Shown piece by piece: positions 45,901 to 56,600 of a stretch of 64,000 nucleotides of DNA. The stretch is from Straminergon stramineum. Taxonomy: Eukaryota > Streptophyta > Bryopsida > Hypnales > Calliergonaceae. The notes under the pieces are model-generated. The model ran no database searches. It was not told where the DNA came from and saw only the letters and a list, made by a program, of their open reading frames with translations. How positions within the stretch are numbered: the first letter of the stretch is position 1; the number at the start of each line of letters is the position of its first letter. Both the position numbers and the translations under genes were made by a program. The stretch is from positions 35,841,001-35,905,000 of the forward strand of contig OY987265.1 of assembly GCA_963920665.1 (NCBI GenBank). Reading direction: 5' to 3'.

Positions 45901-46922
45901 AAACTTCACGGCTTAAGCTAAAGAATGTTGACAGGCTGGGAAATCAAAAGTGCTGGAAATATTATTGCCACAAACCAGCATACCTCATTCTCGACCGTTG
46001 CAGGCATGACTGCCAGCCATGTACTAGCCCCGAAAAACAAAAGTGAAGTAATGATGCCTCCAATGTTCCATACAGTGTGAATGTATACCCCCACGGCTGA
46101 CAGGAGCGCAGTAGCAGTCAAAGTCGAGTATACCTGTCACAAAAAACAGGGGGAAAATTGAGTGGCATTATATAGCAATTCCTTTTGACAGCACATACGG
46201 ACACAAATCCGAGTTGCATAAACAAGAATCAAAACCACATTAAATAAACCGCGACCTTAGAGTGGAAAAGAGAAGGAAACGATTGAAATTCTTCAACCTC
46301 CAGGTAATATGGTAACCTAACCCATTTAAGGGCATCATGAACTGGCAACAATGATCAATTATATAACATCTATTTAAGACCCCACACACACAAGTAAACA
46401 AGGAGCACAGACGGCATAACATTGTTGAGCCGCATCGAAGACCATGGGAAGAAAACATGTGGAGGCTTATGTGGAGCCATAAGAATTATAGAGGGGATGG
46501 TGGAACAATCAACTGGCTAGAGAATGAAGGAGAACTTGTAGGAAGCCAAAAAACATCTCCTTTTACAAAATAAGTATATTTGAGCACAAAATTGATTCCT
46601 TCAGAGGATAGGTCATTCAAAAATGTTATAGAAAATTTTTATCTTCCCCACCGCAGTTGCAGACAAAAACTTTAAAATTGTGGAATTTTTGGAGTCAATT
46701 GCTGTGAAGGAGGTAGCGATTCAGAGTCCTGTTGCTCAAATTCAGTCTACAGAGTAAGAAAACACAACCACCCGTAAAGAAGTCATCCGCATTGTAACCA
46801 ACCAAAACCCTCACCTTACACAAATGATGCTGCACTGGCGTGGTAATGGCATCAAAATTCTTCAGCAAATTGTAATTCCAATGCGCCCCACGCCCCTCGA
46901 AGAACGACGCTGCATAATCCAT
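42971..46922 (-). CDS. BI-1: Bax inhibitor-1, seven-exon gene with extended C-terminus
   Basis: Exons on the minus strand, in coding order, are 46922-46815, 46133-45984, 45544-45477, 45006-44820, 44034-43879, 43473-43408 and 43168-42971. All introns are GT-AG, every junction keeps frame, and the product is about 310 residues. Family signatures are MDYAASFF...NYNLLKNF...VQHHL at the start, [34 protein letters not shown], then [20 protein letters not shown] and [22 protein letters not shown]-1 is a multi-membrane-spanning ER protein that dampens cell death and ER stress. The usual plant protein is about 247 residues and ends in a Lys/Arg-rich tail. Here exon 6 is acidic ([10 protein letters not shown]) and exon 7 is Pro/Ser-rich. 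Two alternatives exist: reading through the exon-5 donor gives a 24-residue hydrophobic end and about 247 residues in total, and not splicing after exon 6 gives a stop at 43228. The loop between exons 3 and 4 is about 8 residues shorter than usual. Identity is sure; the C-terminus is not. Confidence 0.85.
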
Positions 46923-47597
46923 CGCTCGCCCCTGCCAACGCTCTTCACCAACAATCCAGCAATGCAAACCACAATTATTTCCCTTCAAAATTTCGCCTAG
47001 ACTCCCCCCAAAACCACACATGCCGCTTCAAATGGGTCCAAACAAGGGCGTTCTCATCCGGGTTCCCTGTCCCTTCCGAGGTTCCCATCTAAATCCACAA
47101 CAAAATAACTTACATGAAGCACCAAATCAGCGAAATTATTGTGATTGTGATCACATAGATTCTCAACATCCAATGACTGCAGGGAATCTCAACGTCTTGC
47201 ATAGGTTTGCAGACCAAAAGAAGTCTTCATAGCAACAGTTACGAAAGCACTCCAGAGAGTAAACTCTTCCAAATCGTTCGCCTCCAATTCGTGTCGAATA
47301 CATATTCTCAAATTCACAATAGACAGAAATTGAAACGTGAGAGGTGCACCCACAACACAATTTCAAGAAGACCCGTGAAGCCTCCACAGTTCTACCCAAT
47401 TTGCAAATACATTCAAGGAAAATTCCCAGAGGGTGAAAGACCAATTTGGTAATTGGAAAATATGAATTCCTAGCAACAGTTTTACTTCTTGTCTGGTTTT
47501 AGCCCATGTACAGTACATCCATGCTCAATGTAGGAACATCAATAACTAAATGTTGGCCCACAATTCTGGACCGCAACAGAATCTACGATGGGTCATA
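46923..47597. other. Spacer between BI-1 and the mTERF gene
   Basis: About 0.7 kb that must hold the BI-1 promoter and leader and the 3'-UTR of the mTERF gene, both transcribed leftward. The minus-strand ORF at 47163-47444 has no domain. Confidence 0.5.
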
Positions 47598-48998
47598 CTA
47601 GCTTACATAGCTCGGTTCCTTCTCTTGCATGAGCTTTTCATGCTGGAACCTGGCATAGAACACCTCATCGGTAGGCTTCAACAAATCAGACAAAGCCAAA
47701 GAAAGGTTACGCTTCTGGAGGAACAGGTACCTGGGTCTGATTCTATACTCAAGACTATACCCGAAGAATTGAGGAAAAGCTCGAAGGTCAGCTAACCCAC
47801 GGCTCATGTCTTCCACCAAGTACCTGAACTTCGGTTGCAAATTCTTCTCAATGCTGTAGTTGAAAATAGCTGGAAATCGGATGAGCGCTTGCACCGCTTC
47901 CTCCTTGGAAAGACCCAACCCTACAAGAAACTCCATCTTTGGAATCAACCTGTTCTCTACGCTGGAAGCCAACAGAGTTGCATTGTTGGATACCACAACT
48001 GACATGTGCTTAAACCCCAGGGCTTGCAGGAACCGCAGGGTAGGCCGCAGCTGATTCTCTACACTTGCAGTCAACATGCGTGCACACCTGTTGATCACTT
48101 TCCCTATGTCTTTTTCCTGCAACCCCACTTCTGTGAGCAGAAACGTCACCACCGGGAGAAAATCGGCCTCCACGCTGTGTCCCAACAAGAAAGGGTTGTT
48201 GTTCAAAATCTTCACCACGTCTCTCCTGCGCAGCTTGTTGAACTCCAGAAACTTCACCACCGCGCGGATATTCTCCACAGGGCAGGTGCCGAGCGAAGGG
48301 TACTTGGCCATCATCTTACTGGAATCCAAACCCAAGCTCTCCAGAAACAGAATGACATCCTGAAGATGTTGAGAAACTCGAAAATTTCGATTGGGATCAT
48401 GCTCCTCGTCAATAGGGTTTCGTACACCTTCCACAAGTAATCGCCACCTGATCATATCAGGCCTGGAGTAAAAACTACGCTGCTTGTTCTGACCATGCCT
48501 GGAGGATCTCGAAGTTGTACAAGCCTCCTCATCACTATCCCCAAGGAAACTCCCTTCTGAAGTTGACGACCTTTCCACATTGTCTTGCACATTCTCTCGA
48601 AATGTTCTACTATGAACCTCTTTTGAAGGTTCTTCTACTGAGGGTGGAGAATTTTTTACAGTCACATTTTCCCACCCAGGAAGCTCATCAGCCACCAGAA
48701 AAGATGGATCCACTCGCCAGCAGGAAGCCTCGACGACAGGCTCAGCGTCGATGACACCGGATTGACTTCGAGGATTGCAGCTTGTGCGCACAGTTGTTGA
48801 ATTGCTTGTGCTAGAAGAGGCCGAATTGCGAACACACACCTGTTTTATGGGGGGCAGCATCGACTGACTACCTGTGGGCTCGACCTTGCATGCTCCGGGC
48901 ACTGTCGCTACTTGATTCAGATACAAACCTGAATGAGGCATAGTGCTGAGATGCGTCCACACCGGCATCATGGACCGTCCTACCACTGTCCCGGGCAT
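47598..48998 (-). CDS. mTERF-repeat protein, probably organelle-targeted
   Basis: From the ATG at 48998 the frame encodes 466 residues. The first ~180 are Ser/Thr/Arg-rich and low in structure, as organelle transit regions are. Then come at least six mTERF motifs of about 32-36 residues with the usual leucine/proline pattern: FLESLGLDSSKMMAKYPSLG, then HSVEADFLPVVTFL, SVENQLRPTLRFLQALGF, SVENRLIPKMEFLVGLGL, SIEKNLQPKFRYLV and SLEYRIRPRYLFLQ. Family members bind organellar nucleic acid and affect chloroplast or mitochondrial transcription, splicing or termination; which one applies here cannot be said. The frame is open a further 43 codons upstream (to 49127) without an ATG. An acceptor CTTGGAACAG at about 49164 indicates an upstream exon, likely 5'-UTR within 49750-50250. 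The stop follows TATGTAAGC, so a further 3' exon is possible but not needed. Confidence 0.85.
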   Translation of the reverse strand: MPGTVVGRSMMPVWTHLSTMPHSGLYLNQVATVPGACKVEPTGSQSMLPPIKQVCVRNSASSSTSNSTTVRTSCNPRSQSGVIDAEPVVEASCWRVDPSFLVADELPGWENVTVKNSPPSVEEPSKEVHSRTFRENVQDNVERSSTSEGSFLGDSDEEACTTSRSSRHGQNKQRSFYSRPDMIRWRLLVEGVRNPIDEEHDPNRNFRVSQHLQDVILFLESLGLDSSKMMAKYPSLGTCPVENIRAVVKFLEFNKLRRRDVVKILNNNPFLLGHSVEADFLPVVTFLLTEVGLQEKDIGKVINRCARMLTASVENQLRPTLRFLQALGFKHMSVVVSNNATLLASSVENRLIPKMEFLVGLGLSKEEAVQALIRFPAIFNYSIEKNLQPKFRYLVEDMSRGLADLRAFPQFFGYSLEYRIRPRYLFLQKRNLSLALSDLLKPTDEVFYARFQHEKLMQEKEPSYVS

Positions 48999-50300
48999 AA
49001 CCCTAAACCGCCTCCTTAAAATCAACCCCTCTGGCAGTCCGACTTCACAAAACCTTCGCAGTGGTTTACGGCCAACAACGAGTAAATTCCGTTGGTAATT
49101 GTGAAATGAAGGAAAACCTAGTCTCACGAGGTAAAGACAAGTTCTTGAGCGGTCATCAATCCTGTTCCAAGATCAGAAATCACATCAGTTTCAAGCATGC
49201 TACATTCTCAAACCTTCACAAAAGAATTAGCAAAAAAAAGCACACCCCGGAGTTTGGATTAAATGACAGTCGAAGATAAGGTCACCGGCATACGCAACCC
49301 TACAACCCAGAGCATGGAATTTCATGAACCGGGGAACATCGAATCTCACAAGGAAAAAAAAATTATAACCACTGCCAACTCCAGATTCCCCCTTCTAACC
49401 CCAAAACTCTTATATCTATGATTTCATCGCAAAAGAAAAAATTAATTTTAAAATCGTCTCAAATCCCCTCCCAAAGCACATCATAGAATAGCATAAAAAA
49501 GCAAACAATATCTAACCATATAATCCAGGACCGGGACCAGTACATATGATACCGAGAACGAACCTTGAAAAAAAACAAATCAAACATTGCGGCGACAATT
49601 CAATCAAAAACGAGCACAAATCGAATTAGGTATCCAAATTCACCTCAGTAAGCTTCGACTGCCTTCAAAAAGACCCACAACAACACGACGACAAACCTTC
49701 AGAGCTCCCTCCTCGGATAGCCCGTAAGCATCAACTAGTCCCTGAATCCCAAAATCCCGGGAGAGGTTTAAGAAACCGAGACATACCCACGAGGTCGAGA
49801 AACGCAATTTGTGAAGCGAACACTAGTCCAAATACTGTTTCGAAATGCTGGTTCAAAATGGTGGTGGGGAAAGAGAAGGGGCTACCACAGGAGGTGGAGC
49901 TGGAAGTCTGTGAAAATTGGGTTTGGCGGATGGAGGAGTGCCAAAAGAGTTGCTGAAAGCTGTGATTGTTGTGAGGGGCTTGTGAGAAGGGGGTACAGGA
50001 GGTGCGAGAGAGTTTGCAATTGGGATTACTGTGGAGTGAGAAAGCGTCGCCATGGCCGACGCCATTACCAGCAGCCAGTGGGAGGGGGTCGTGGAGCTCC
50101 CGTGGTCCAGTCCGGCAGGGAGGCGGACACGCTGAGTGGATAGGCATGTTCCCTTGCACGATCCCGGCGGCCTTGTCCGCACTGGGGTTGAACTTACCTG
50201 TTCTCTCCACTGGACCCTCTCAATATTGTACACTCTGGAATTGCACACTCTAAGGTGGAAGCGCCAAAAACCAACTTGGACCATAAATCAATCTTGGACA
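48999..50300 (-). promoter_or_regulatory. Leader and promoter region of the mTERF gene
   Basis: This contains the putative intron (acceptor near 49164, a good donor GTATGTC near 49784) and a GC-richer leader block at about 49790-50250. A minus-strand ATG within that block opens a Ser/Ala/Pro-rich frame (MASAMATLSHSTVIPIANSL...) that looks like a transit peptide. All donors I found in that frame are in the wrong phase to join the mTERF exon, so it is treated as leader. Confidence 0.4.
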
Positions 50301-50539
50301 ATATATGACCGCGGAAAGACCATGATTTATGAGTCATCCTCCAAAATCTTCTTGAAATGAGACCGCACAATTTGTGATTTTCCATGTTTCTGGGCTTGTC
50401 TTTTATGATGCATTTTTTTGGACATTTATATGAATGGGGTTGTTGTCCAAAAAAACATACTTACCATGTTATGGACCTGTCACAAAAAATATGGGATCCT
50501 TATAGTGTTCTCAAACCACTTACCATGGAGAAACTAAAA

Positions 50540-53500
50540 AAAATCAATGATCTACTCTAGTGTAAGGTTTAAGAAATCCATTTATGGCATTTGCAACGGT
50601 TTGCCATTGGTGAATCTAATAAGGAATGATTACACATGATACACATGTTTTTAGAAATGAAGTGAATGTGATTCAAAGTAGTTTGAGGTTCTAAGGTTGC
50701 ATTCATTGCATTATTTAAAGACAGATTGTCATTGATGGTCAAGAAGTTTGTAAAATGAAATAGTAAAGAACATACACTATTGAAGAGATGCTTTGAAAAG
50801 TATTATCATCACTCTAAAGTGATGGATAATAGATGCAATTGACATTGAAGGAAAACAAAAAGGAATCTGAAATAGAGTACAAAATATGCATCTTATAGTG
50901 TTCTACTATTATTTATACATGGAACGTATGCAATGAATTGTACTATGCACTAGAATTCAACATTTGTCCCCTTTATTAGAAACAATTTTTTTGAAACTTA
51001 AAAATTTGAAATTTTGAAATTCAAAATCTTCAAGTCTTCAAATATATTTTATAAATAGGAAAATTATAAATTTAAAACTTCTAAGTTATCAAATTAAAAT
51101 TTATATTTTGTAAGTTTGTAACTTGTATAAATGAAAACTTCAAAACTTGAGCTTTGTAAATTTTCAAAATCATGGATTTTACCAAAAACTTGGTTTATGA
51201 ATTTCTATATATTTGATTTTTTAGATTTAAAAATGATATTGATTGGATTGTACCATGTGTGTAGGTCAATTTCATAAATAATTAGGGAAAATTTGGGCGA
51301 TGTCTAAAATTTTAAAAAATTGTACAACTATTCCTAAAAATCTGAAAAAATTCTAGTGTTGCTAATTCTAAATATACAAAAATTATTTGTGAGTAAATTT
51401 AGAAGAAGGAACACATTTACGCATGAATAGAGAGAATCAATCCAAAATTGGGAGTGTCCAAAAATTAGGAAGAGCAAAATGCCAAAAGCTAAAAAATCTA
51501 AATTGAGTTGCTAAATTGTCCAAATTCTAAAATTAAATTATTTTGGCATCAATGTGCCAAATTAGAGGTGAACATATGGTATACTAAGTTAATATTTCAA
51601 AAGAAAAAGATCTCACCTATTTCAATAGACTATGTCTAAATGGCCATTAGTCTAACATATTGTAGATGAAAGGACATATGAAAAGGTAAGCAAACTCAAA
51701 GAAGTCATGACATCAAAGTTATGGTGCTTTCATTTTAGTGCCTTCAAAACTATGTGGTTTCAATTGCAAATCTTAGAACAAACACTAAAACAAAACATGG
51801 TAGAGAAAACCACACTCAAATTTGAGTATAGTTCCTCTACCCATGTTTCTGTGCAAGCCCACTATGCTTGCAACCAAACTTCTTTTGCAATTTTCAATTG
51901 CAAATTTTAGAATTCTGAGGCATGTAATATACCATTCAAAAGGTCATTTCAATACCTTTCTAATGGTATATTACATGCACCAAAATTCTAAAAATTGTAG
52001 TCAAAAATTGCAACAAAAGCTAACAATTGACAATGGCGTGCATGCACAAAAACGTGGTCAAAAGAATCGCACTCAAATTTGAGTGTAATTTTTTACCATG
52101 TTTTGTTATAGTGAAATATCTTGCATCCAAAAACTCAAAACATCTCTACAGAGGAATGGAATCTTATAAACATCAAGGTATAACTAGATTCTACCTAAAA
52201 TGACTTTAAACAATGACAAGATTTAAATTGTCATGACAAAGAGTTGCAAAATGGCGTCTTTTTCAACTTTGACATAATTGGGTCAAAAGTGATTATGGGC
52301 ACATGGCCCTTGAAGTAGTCCAAGGTTCAAAGATTCCATCTGTCTCATTGCATTGACAATGGCAAGCCATTACTATACCAAAATATGACAATGAAGTATT
52401 TTTGGAACAACTAAACAAATTATTTCTTGAATTGTCATAAACCATTTAAAAGATGAAGTGATAAGAAAGGTGTCCTTTCAAATTTGAGTTGATCTTGACA
52501 AAGAGTGAGACAAAATCAAGTTATGAGAAGTAGTAATCACATTTTTAGAATTGAAGTTTTAAAATTCATCCTATTAGTAGACCCAAAAGTGACAATGAAG
52601 ATTTTTTTAAGTGCAAATGACATATATCCAAGTTCAAAGGTTCCATTTGCAACTTCCACAACAACCTATCCATGTGCCGACCAAAATTTTAAAATAGACA
52701 CTAATCAAAATAAATCCAAGGTCCAAATTTTTTGCCTTTTGTATTTGCAATAGCTTGACATTGGTGAACCTAAAAAAACAAGGATGATGCATCATTTTCA
52801 AAATTCAACCCCTAAATGCCCAAGGCACTAAATTCTGGTGTTGGCAATACTTTGAAATTAAAAAAGAACTTACCAAATGACTATTTCAACTAGTATATAT
52901 TTATGAAAAATCCTTTTTGAAGTCTCATTTAAGCATCAAAAATCCAATTTTGATAGTGAATGATTATGATTTTTCTACACAAGATTTTGTACAAGGATGT
53001 CCATTGCAAATCTTGAATTTCTAGTATTGAGGGCTCTTTGAAATGAGCTTTAGATACACAAGATCTTAGAGAAAAATCAAATTAGAAATTACTTTAAAAG
53101 AAGGATAGAGTTGATTTTGAGAAGCCGTAAATTAATTGGACTTATACATGTTATACCCTTTAACCTCAAATTTTTTTGGTTACCAATTTTTTTGTTTTGA
53201 TATGTGAAAAGAAGATTGAAAGACTTCAAACTACTTTTACAATTTTAACACCTTCATGATCAAACAATGTAATCTTTCACTCCATAAGTGATATGGTTGT
53301 GTTTTCTTTTCCTACATGATTCCTAACATGTCTCATTTGAATTTGTATAGTTAAAATTCCAAAATAATCAACAAAATATATCAAAATGTTGGTTTTATGT
53401 TCAATTTAGAGCAAATTCTGAGAAGCTCAAAAAAGGCCTTGGGTATTTAGGGGTTAATGCTAAGTGTTCTAATTTTTGACAAAGGTGCAAAGGTCACATC

Positions 53501-54835
53501 TAATGCAATGGTAATGCCTTGCTCAATTATATATATATTAAAAAGCAATTAAAATTGCATGTAATTTTTTTTCAAATCTTTTTTGTAAAAGTTGCAATGA
53601 AATCTACCTAAATAAAGTGAAAGAAATATGGGTGAAATTAGATCAATATTCAAAGATTATTGTTGTTGTTTTCAAATGACTTACCATAGGTGAATCTAAA
53701 AATTCAATGATCAAGGTTCACCAAATTTGTCTACTATATTTGTAATGGATTGCCATTGGTCCATGCCATTGATTTTTTCAATATTGTGATGTGGTTTGAA
53801 TATTCTCAATTTGTCAAATACTTTCTTCTATGTATGATGTGCATTTTTTCACATTCAAAACAATAGAAATCTTCGAAGTTTCTACATAACAAATCATCTA
53901 TGATTGAATAGAGGTCTTAATAATCATTCTAAAGTGATGAAAAATAGAAGTAATATTGCTTTATTTATTGGAATGACATGAAAAAAATCTTCACATATAA
54001 CTTATGAAGACTAGCATCCATCCTAGAAAATTCATGAAAAAATTTATGAAATCGATAGAGGCTACTCAAGTTCTCCAAAAGCCCAAAGTAGGCTTTTTGG
54101 TCTTCTAGGGGTTAAAAGACACGTGATTCTTGGAGTAGTCCAAGAATCAAAGATTTCATTTTTCTTATCAATGATTATTCATCATTGACCAAAAATAGTC
54201 AAACATAATATTTTAAACTACTTTTTAGGGGATCTCTTTGCCTTCTTTACAAAGGGTTGACACTAAGGCATTCTATAAATTTCTTTTAATGAATTTATGC
54301 TTTTATACTTGGATATCAACGATGTGAGTGACTAGATCTTAACTTGAATGGCCATGTAGGTATCTAGCTAGGCATCTATATATCCTTCTTGAGCTTATGG
54401 ATGGGATGAAAAGTCCAAGGTTAAGAATGCAATGAATTGAATTTTTTAGAACTTTATAAAAGATTCTTTAAATTAAAGTGATGACAGTTTATTAAGAGTG
54501 AGATAAAAGAAGTAATGTTGACTAAAAGAAAGTTCTAAAGTTGATGTTCAAAAGGTTCAAACATTTGGAGAACAAAAGTTACAATGTGGTGTTATTACAG
54601 TGCTAGCCAAAAGCAATTAATGTTGAAAGAAGCGGGTAGGTTGGAGTTTACTTTTAATGTTGTTCTAATTAAGTCCAAGGTTCAAGAATCTTTACTTCTT
54701 GTGTGTAGAACAACTTACCTTTGGTGAAATCCAAAAAAATGAAATGATGCTCTACTTCAAACTTTATATGCAAATAATGTTAAGTTGTCTGAGGTTCAAT
54801 GGTGTCTACTTTCCTTGTAGCAATGGTTTATTGGT
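50540..54835. repeat. Degenerate interspersed repeat family
   Basis: A loosely conserved module, roughly (T)CCAAGGTTCAAAGATTCCAT, then about 30-60 bp, then TTTGCCATTGGTGAATCTAA, recurs in whole or part near 50561, 52317, 52625-52780, 53650-53770, 54137, 54672-54750 and 54785. Spacing is irregular (about 0.1-1.8 kb). All copies have the same orientation. This suggests a very old array or a decayed multicopy element. Confidence 0.5.
51783..52113. mobile_element. 331-bp CACTA-ended foldback/MITE
   Basis: The left end is CACTAAAACAAAACATGGTA and the reverse complement of the right end is CACTATAACAAAACATGGTA. AAA stands on each side (51780-51782 and 52114-52116), fitting the 3-bp target duplication of CACTA (En/Spm) transposons. 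Nearly the whole element folds back: the arms share ACTCAAATTTGAGT and GCATGTAATATACCATT, leaving a loop of only about 20 bp. It has no coding capacity. Confidence 0.85.
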
Positions 54836-55130
54836 TTTTATATTAAGAAATTCAACAATAGAAGCCCTGAATCCTTGATATCTCTTTTGCAAAAATCAAA
54901 TCATTTCCAACTCTGCTGAAACATTTCTATATTAGTTTATGTAGTTGAAACTTCTTCAAAGGTCAAAGTAAGGATCCAAGGGGGTGAAGTGTTTTCCAAA
55001 CTAGAATTCAACATCAATGATGAAGAGGTGAGGAAACTCCATCTACTTCAATGTTCAATCAAGTTTAGGGGCTCGTAAAGATGACTCCGACATGAAATCT
55101 AATTCAGGCCACCTTGTCGGTATCAATTAA

Positions 55131-56600
55131 GGTTGATCTACAACTGTACGATGATTCCTTGTTCTAAAACTTTAAGGCCTAGTATCGTGAAGTTGTCGGA
55201 GATTGTAGCGTTGCAACTTTCTCCATGGTTGTGGCTTAATAGTTTGCATATTTCACAACAAGTCAAAGGTAGATATACTAAATCCTTTCAATTCTTTTCA
55301 ATTCTTTCCAATTCTTTTTCTCAGAAGCCAAGACTATGTCTACCTTCCCATGCTGCTAGAATAATTCTCTTATTCTTTCACAGTTGCAAACTCCTCAATG
55401 GTTGAACCAAGGTCCCTGGAACTCATCTTACTAAGGAATCAAAAAGGCTGAAGGGTTGAGGAAGGTTCATTTGGACAAGAGGCACCGAGAACGAAAGAAA
55501 GGTAGAAGGACCAAGACCCTCGTCACCCGGCCCAGCGCACGTCGAGGCTTCGACGAAACCGGGAGTCGCCCGCGCACAGCGAAAGTAATGAAAGTTCGCC
55601 CCTTCTCAGAAGAGGACGACCGAGGGAGGGAGCAAGACACAGCGAGTGAGAGAGAATAGAACAGAGAGGGCGGGGGAGGGGAGGGATTGGGTTGGCAGCT
55701 GCAGCGCGGCATTGGTGGCCAACGCGAGACTGGGCCAGGCAAGGAGGCCAGTGTCTGCAACCCTCAATGGTTTCTCATTCGTTTCTGTGAGCTAGGCTTG
55801 CAGACACGCACTTGTAGCGGCTCCGACACTCAGAACGGAGGAAGAAAAGGGTGGCAGGCGAGAGAGGGACCACCAGCAGTCGCAATTCCTCTGACCTTAG
55901 AACCCAGTCACGATTTCACTGCAAGGAGCAGCAAGGACGAATATACTACAACCGCCGTGGTTGGGTAGAGTTTAGTCGTCGTGGGGTTTGTCATCGTGGG
56001 TGGGTTGCTTTTGCTGGCGCAGCGTCTCGCTTTCGCTGTCCAAGAGGAAAGAGACATCGTGATTGTGATCAGGCAGACGATGGAGGTGTTAGGTGTGGGC
56101 GAATCATCATCATCTTGGCAGATGTGCGGGGCCACGGCACAGCGACGCCAGGGCAGCGCTCCGATTTTATTTTCTGTGTGTTAGGGCGCGTCGGCCGTGT
56201 GAGCGAGTGAATGAGGAAGCGGAGGAAGGCAGCTGGATCTGGGGATGGTGTTTAGTTGGCAATGAGAACAGTTCCGCAGGGTGGCGCTGGCCCAAGCAGG
56301 TGCTGCGACCGGGTGCTCTCTTCTGGTTCTGTCTTGGGACACAGCCGTGGTCTGCTTCTGCTTTTGCGCCTGTCAGGGACGGCGGAAGGAGTGAACGTTG
56401 TGCGTGTGCTCGCGGGGCAGGTGGAGTGGGATTGGGGATGCGGGACAGACATGTGAGAAGGAGAGTGGGCACAATCGGACGGCGGAGTGGCGTGGGCACG
56501 CCCACGTAGTTGGTAGAGTAGTGGTAGGGACTGGGTTCAGTTGTGACGCCGGGGCTGTCGACGAAGAGACCAGTATTGCAGGTGAAGGACGTGTACAGAG
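55131..56600 (+). promoter_or_regulatory. GC-rich upstream region and leader of the PBS1-like gene
   Basis: Base composition changes sharply near 55440 from AT-rich to GC-rich, and the GC-rich stretch runs into the kinase gene. Many overlapping ORFs exist on both strands because stops are rare in GC-rich DNA; none has a domain. CAATTCTTT-like 10-bp units repeat three times near 55290-55320. The transcription start is unknown, and the long leader may contain an intron. Confidence 0.45.

Larger units (their letters stand above)
50301..55130. other. AT-rich intergenic DNA between the gene island and the PBS1 gene
   Basis: No genes were seen. It holds the CACTA-ended element (51783-52113) and a degenerate repeat family listed separately. 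Confidence 0.5.

Noticed and set aside
49853..50284. Transit-peptide-like minus-strand frame (MASAMATLSHS...) as first coding exon of the mTERF gene
   Set aside because: All candidate GT donors in this frame are phase 0, while the exon starting at the 49164 acceptor needs two bases from the previous exon; joining them puts a stop in frame.
55456..56600. Many ORFs of 60-190 codons on both strands before the kinase gene
   Set aside because: They overlap each other in several frames, lack domains and are expected in GC-rich DNA where stops are rare.
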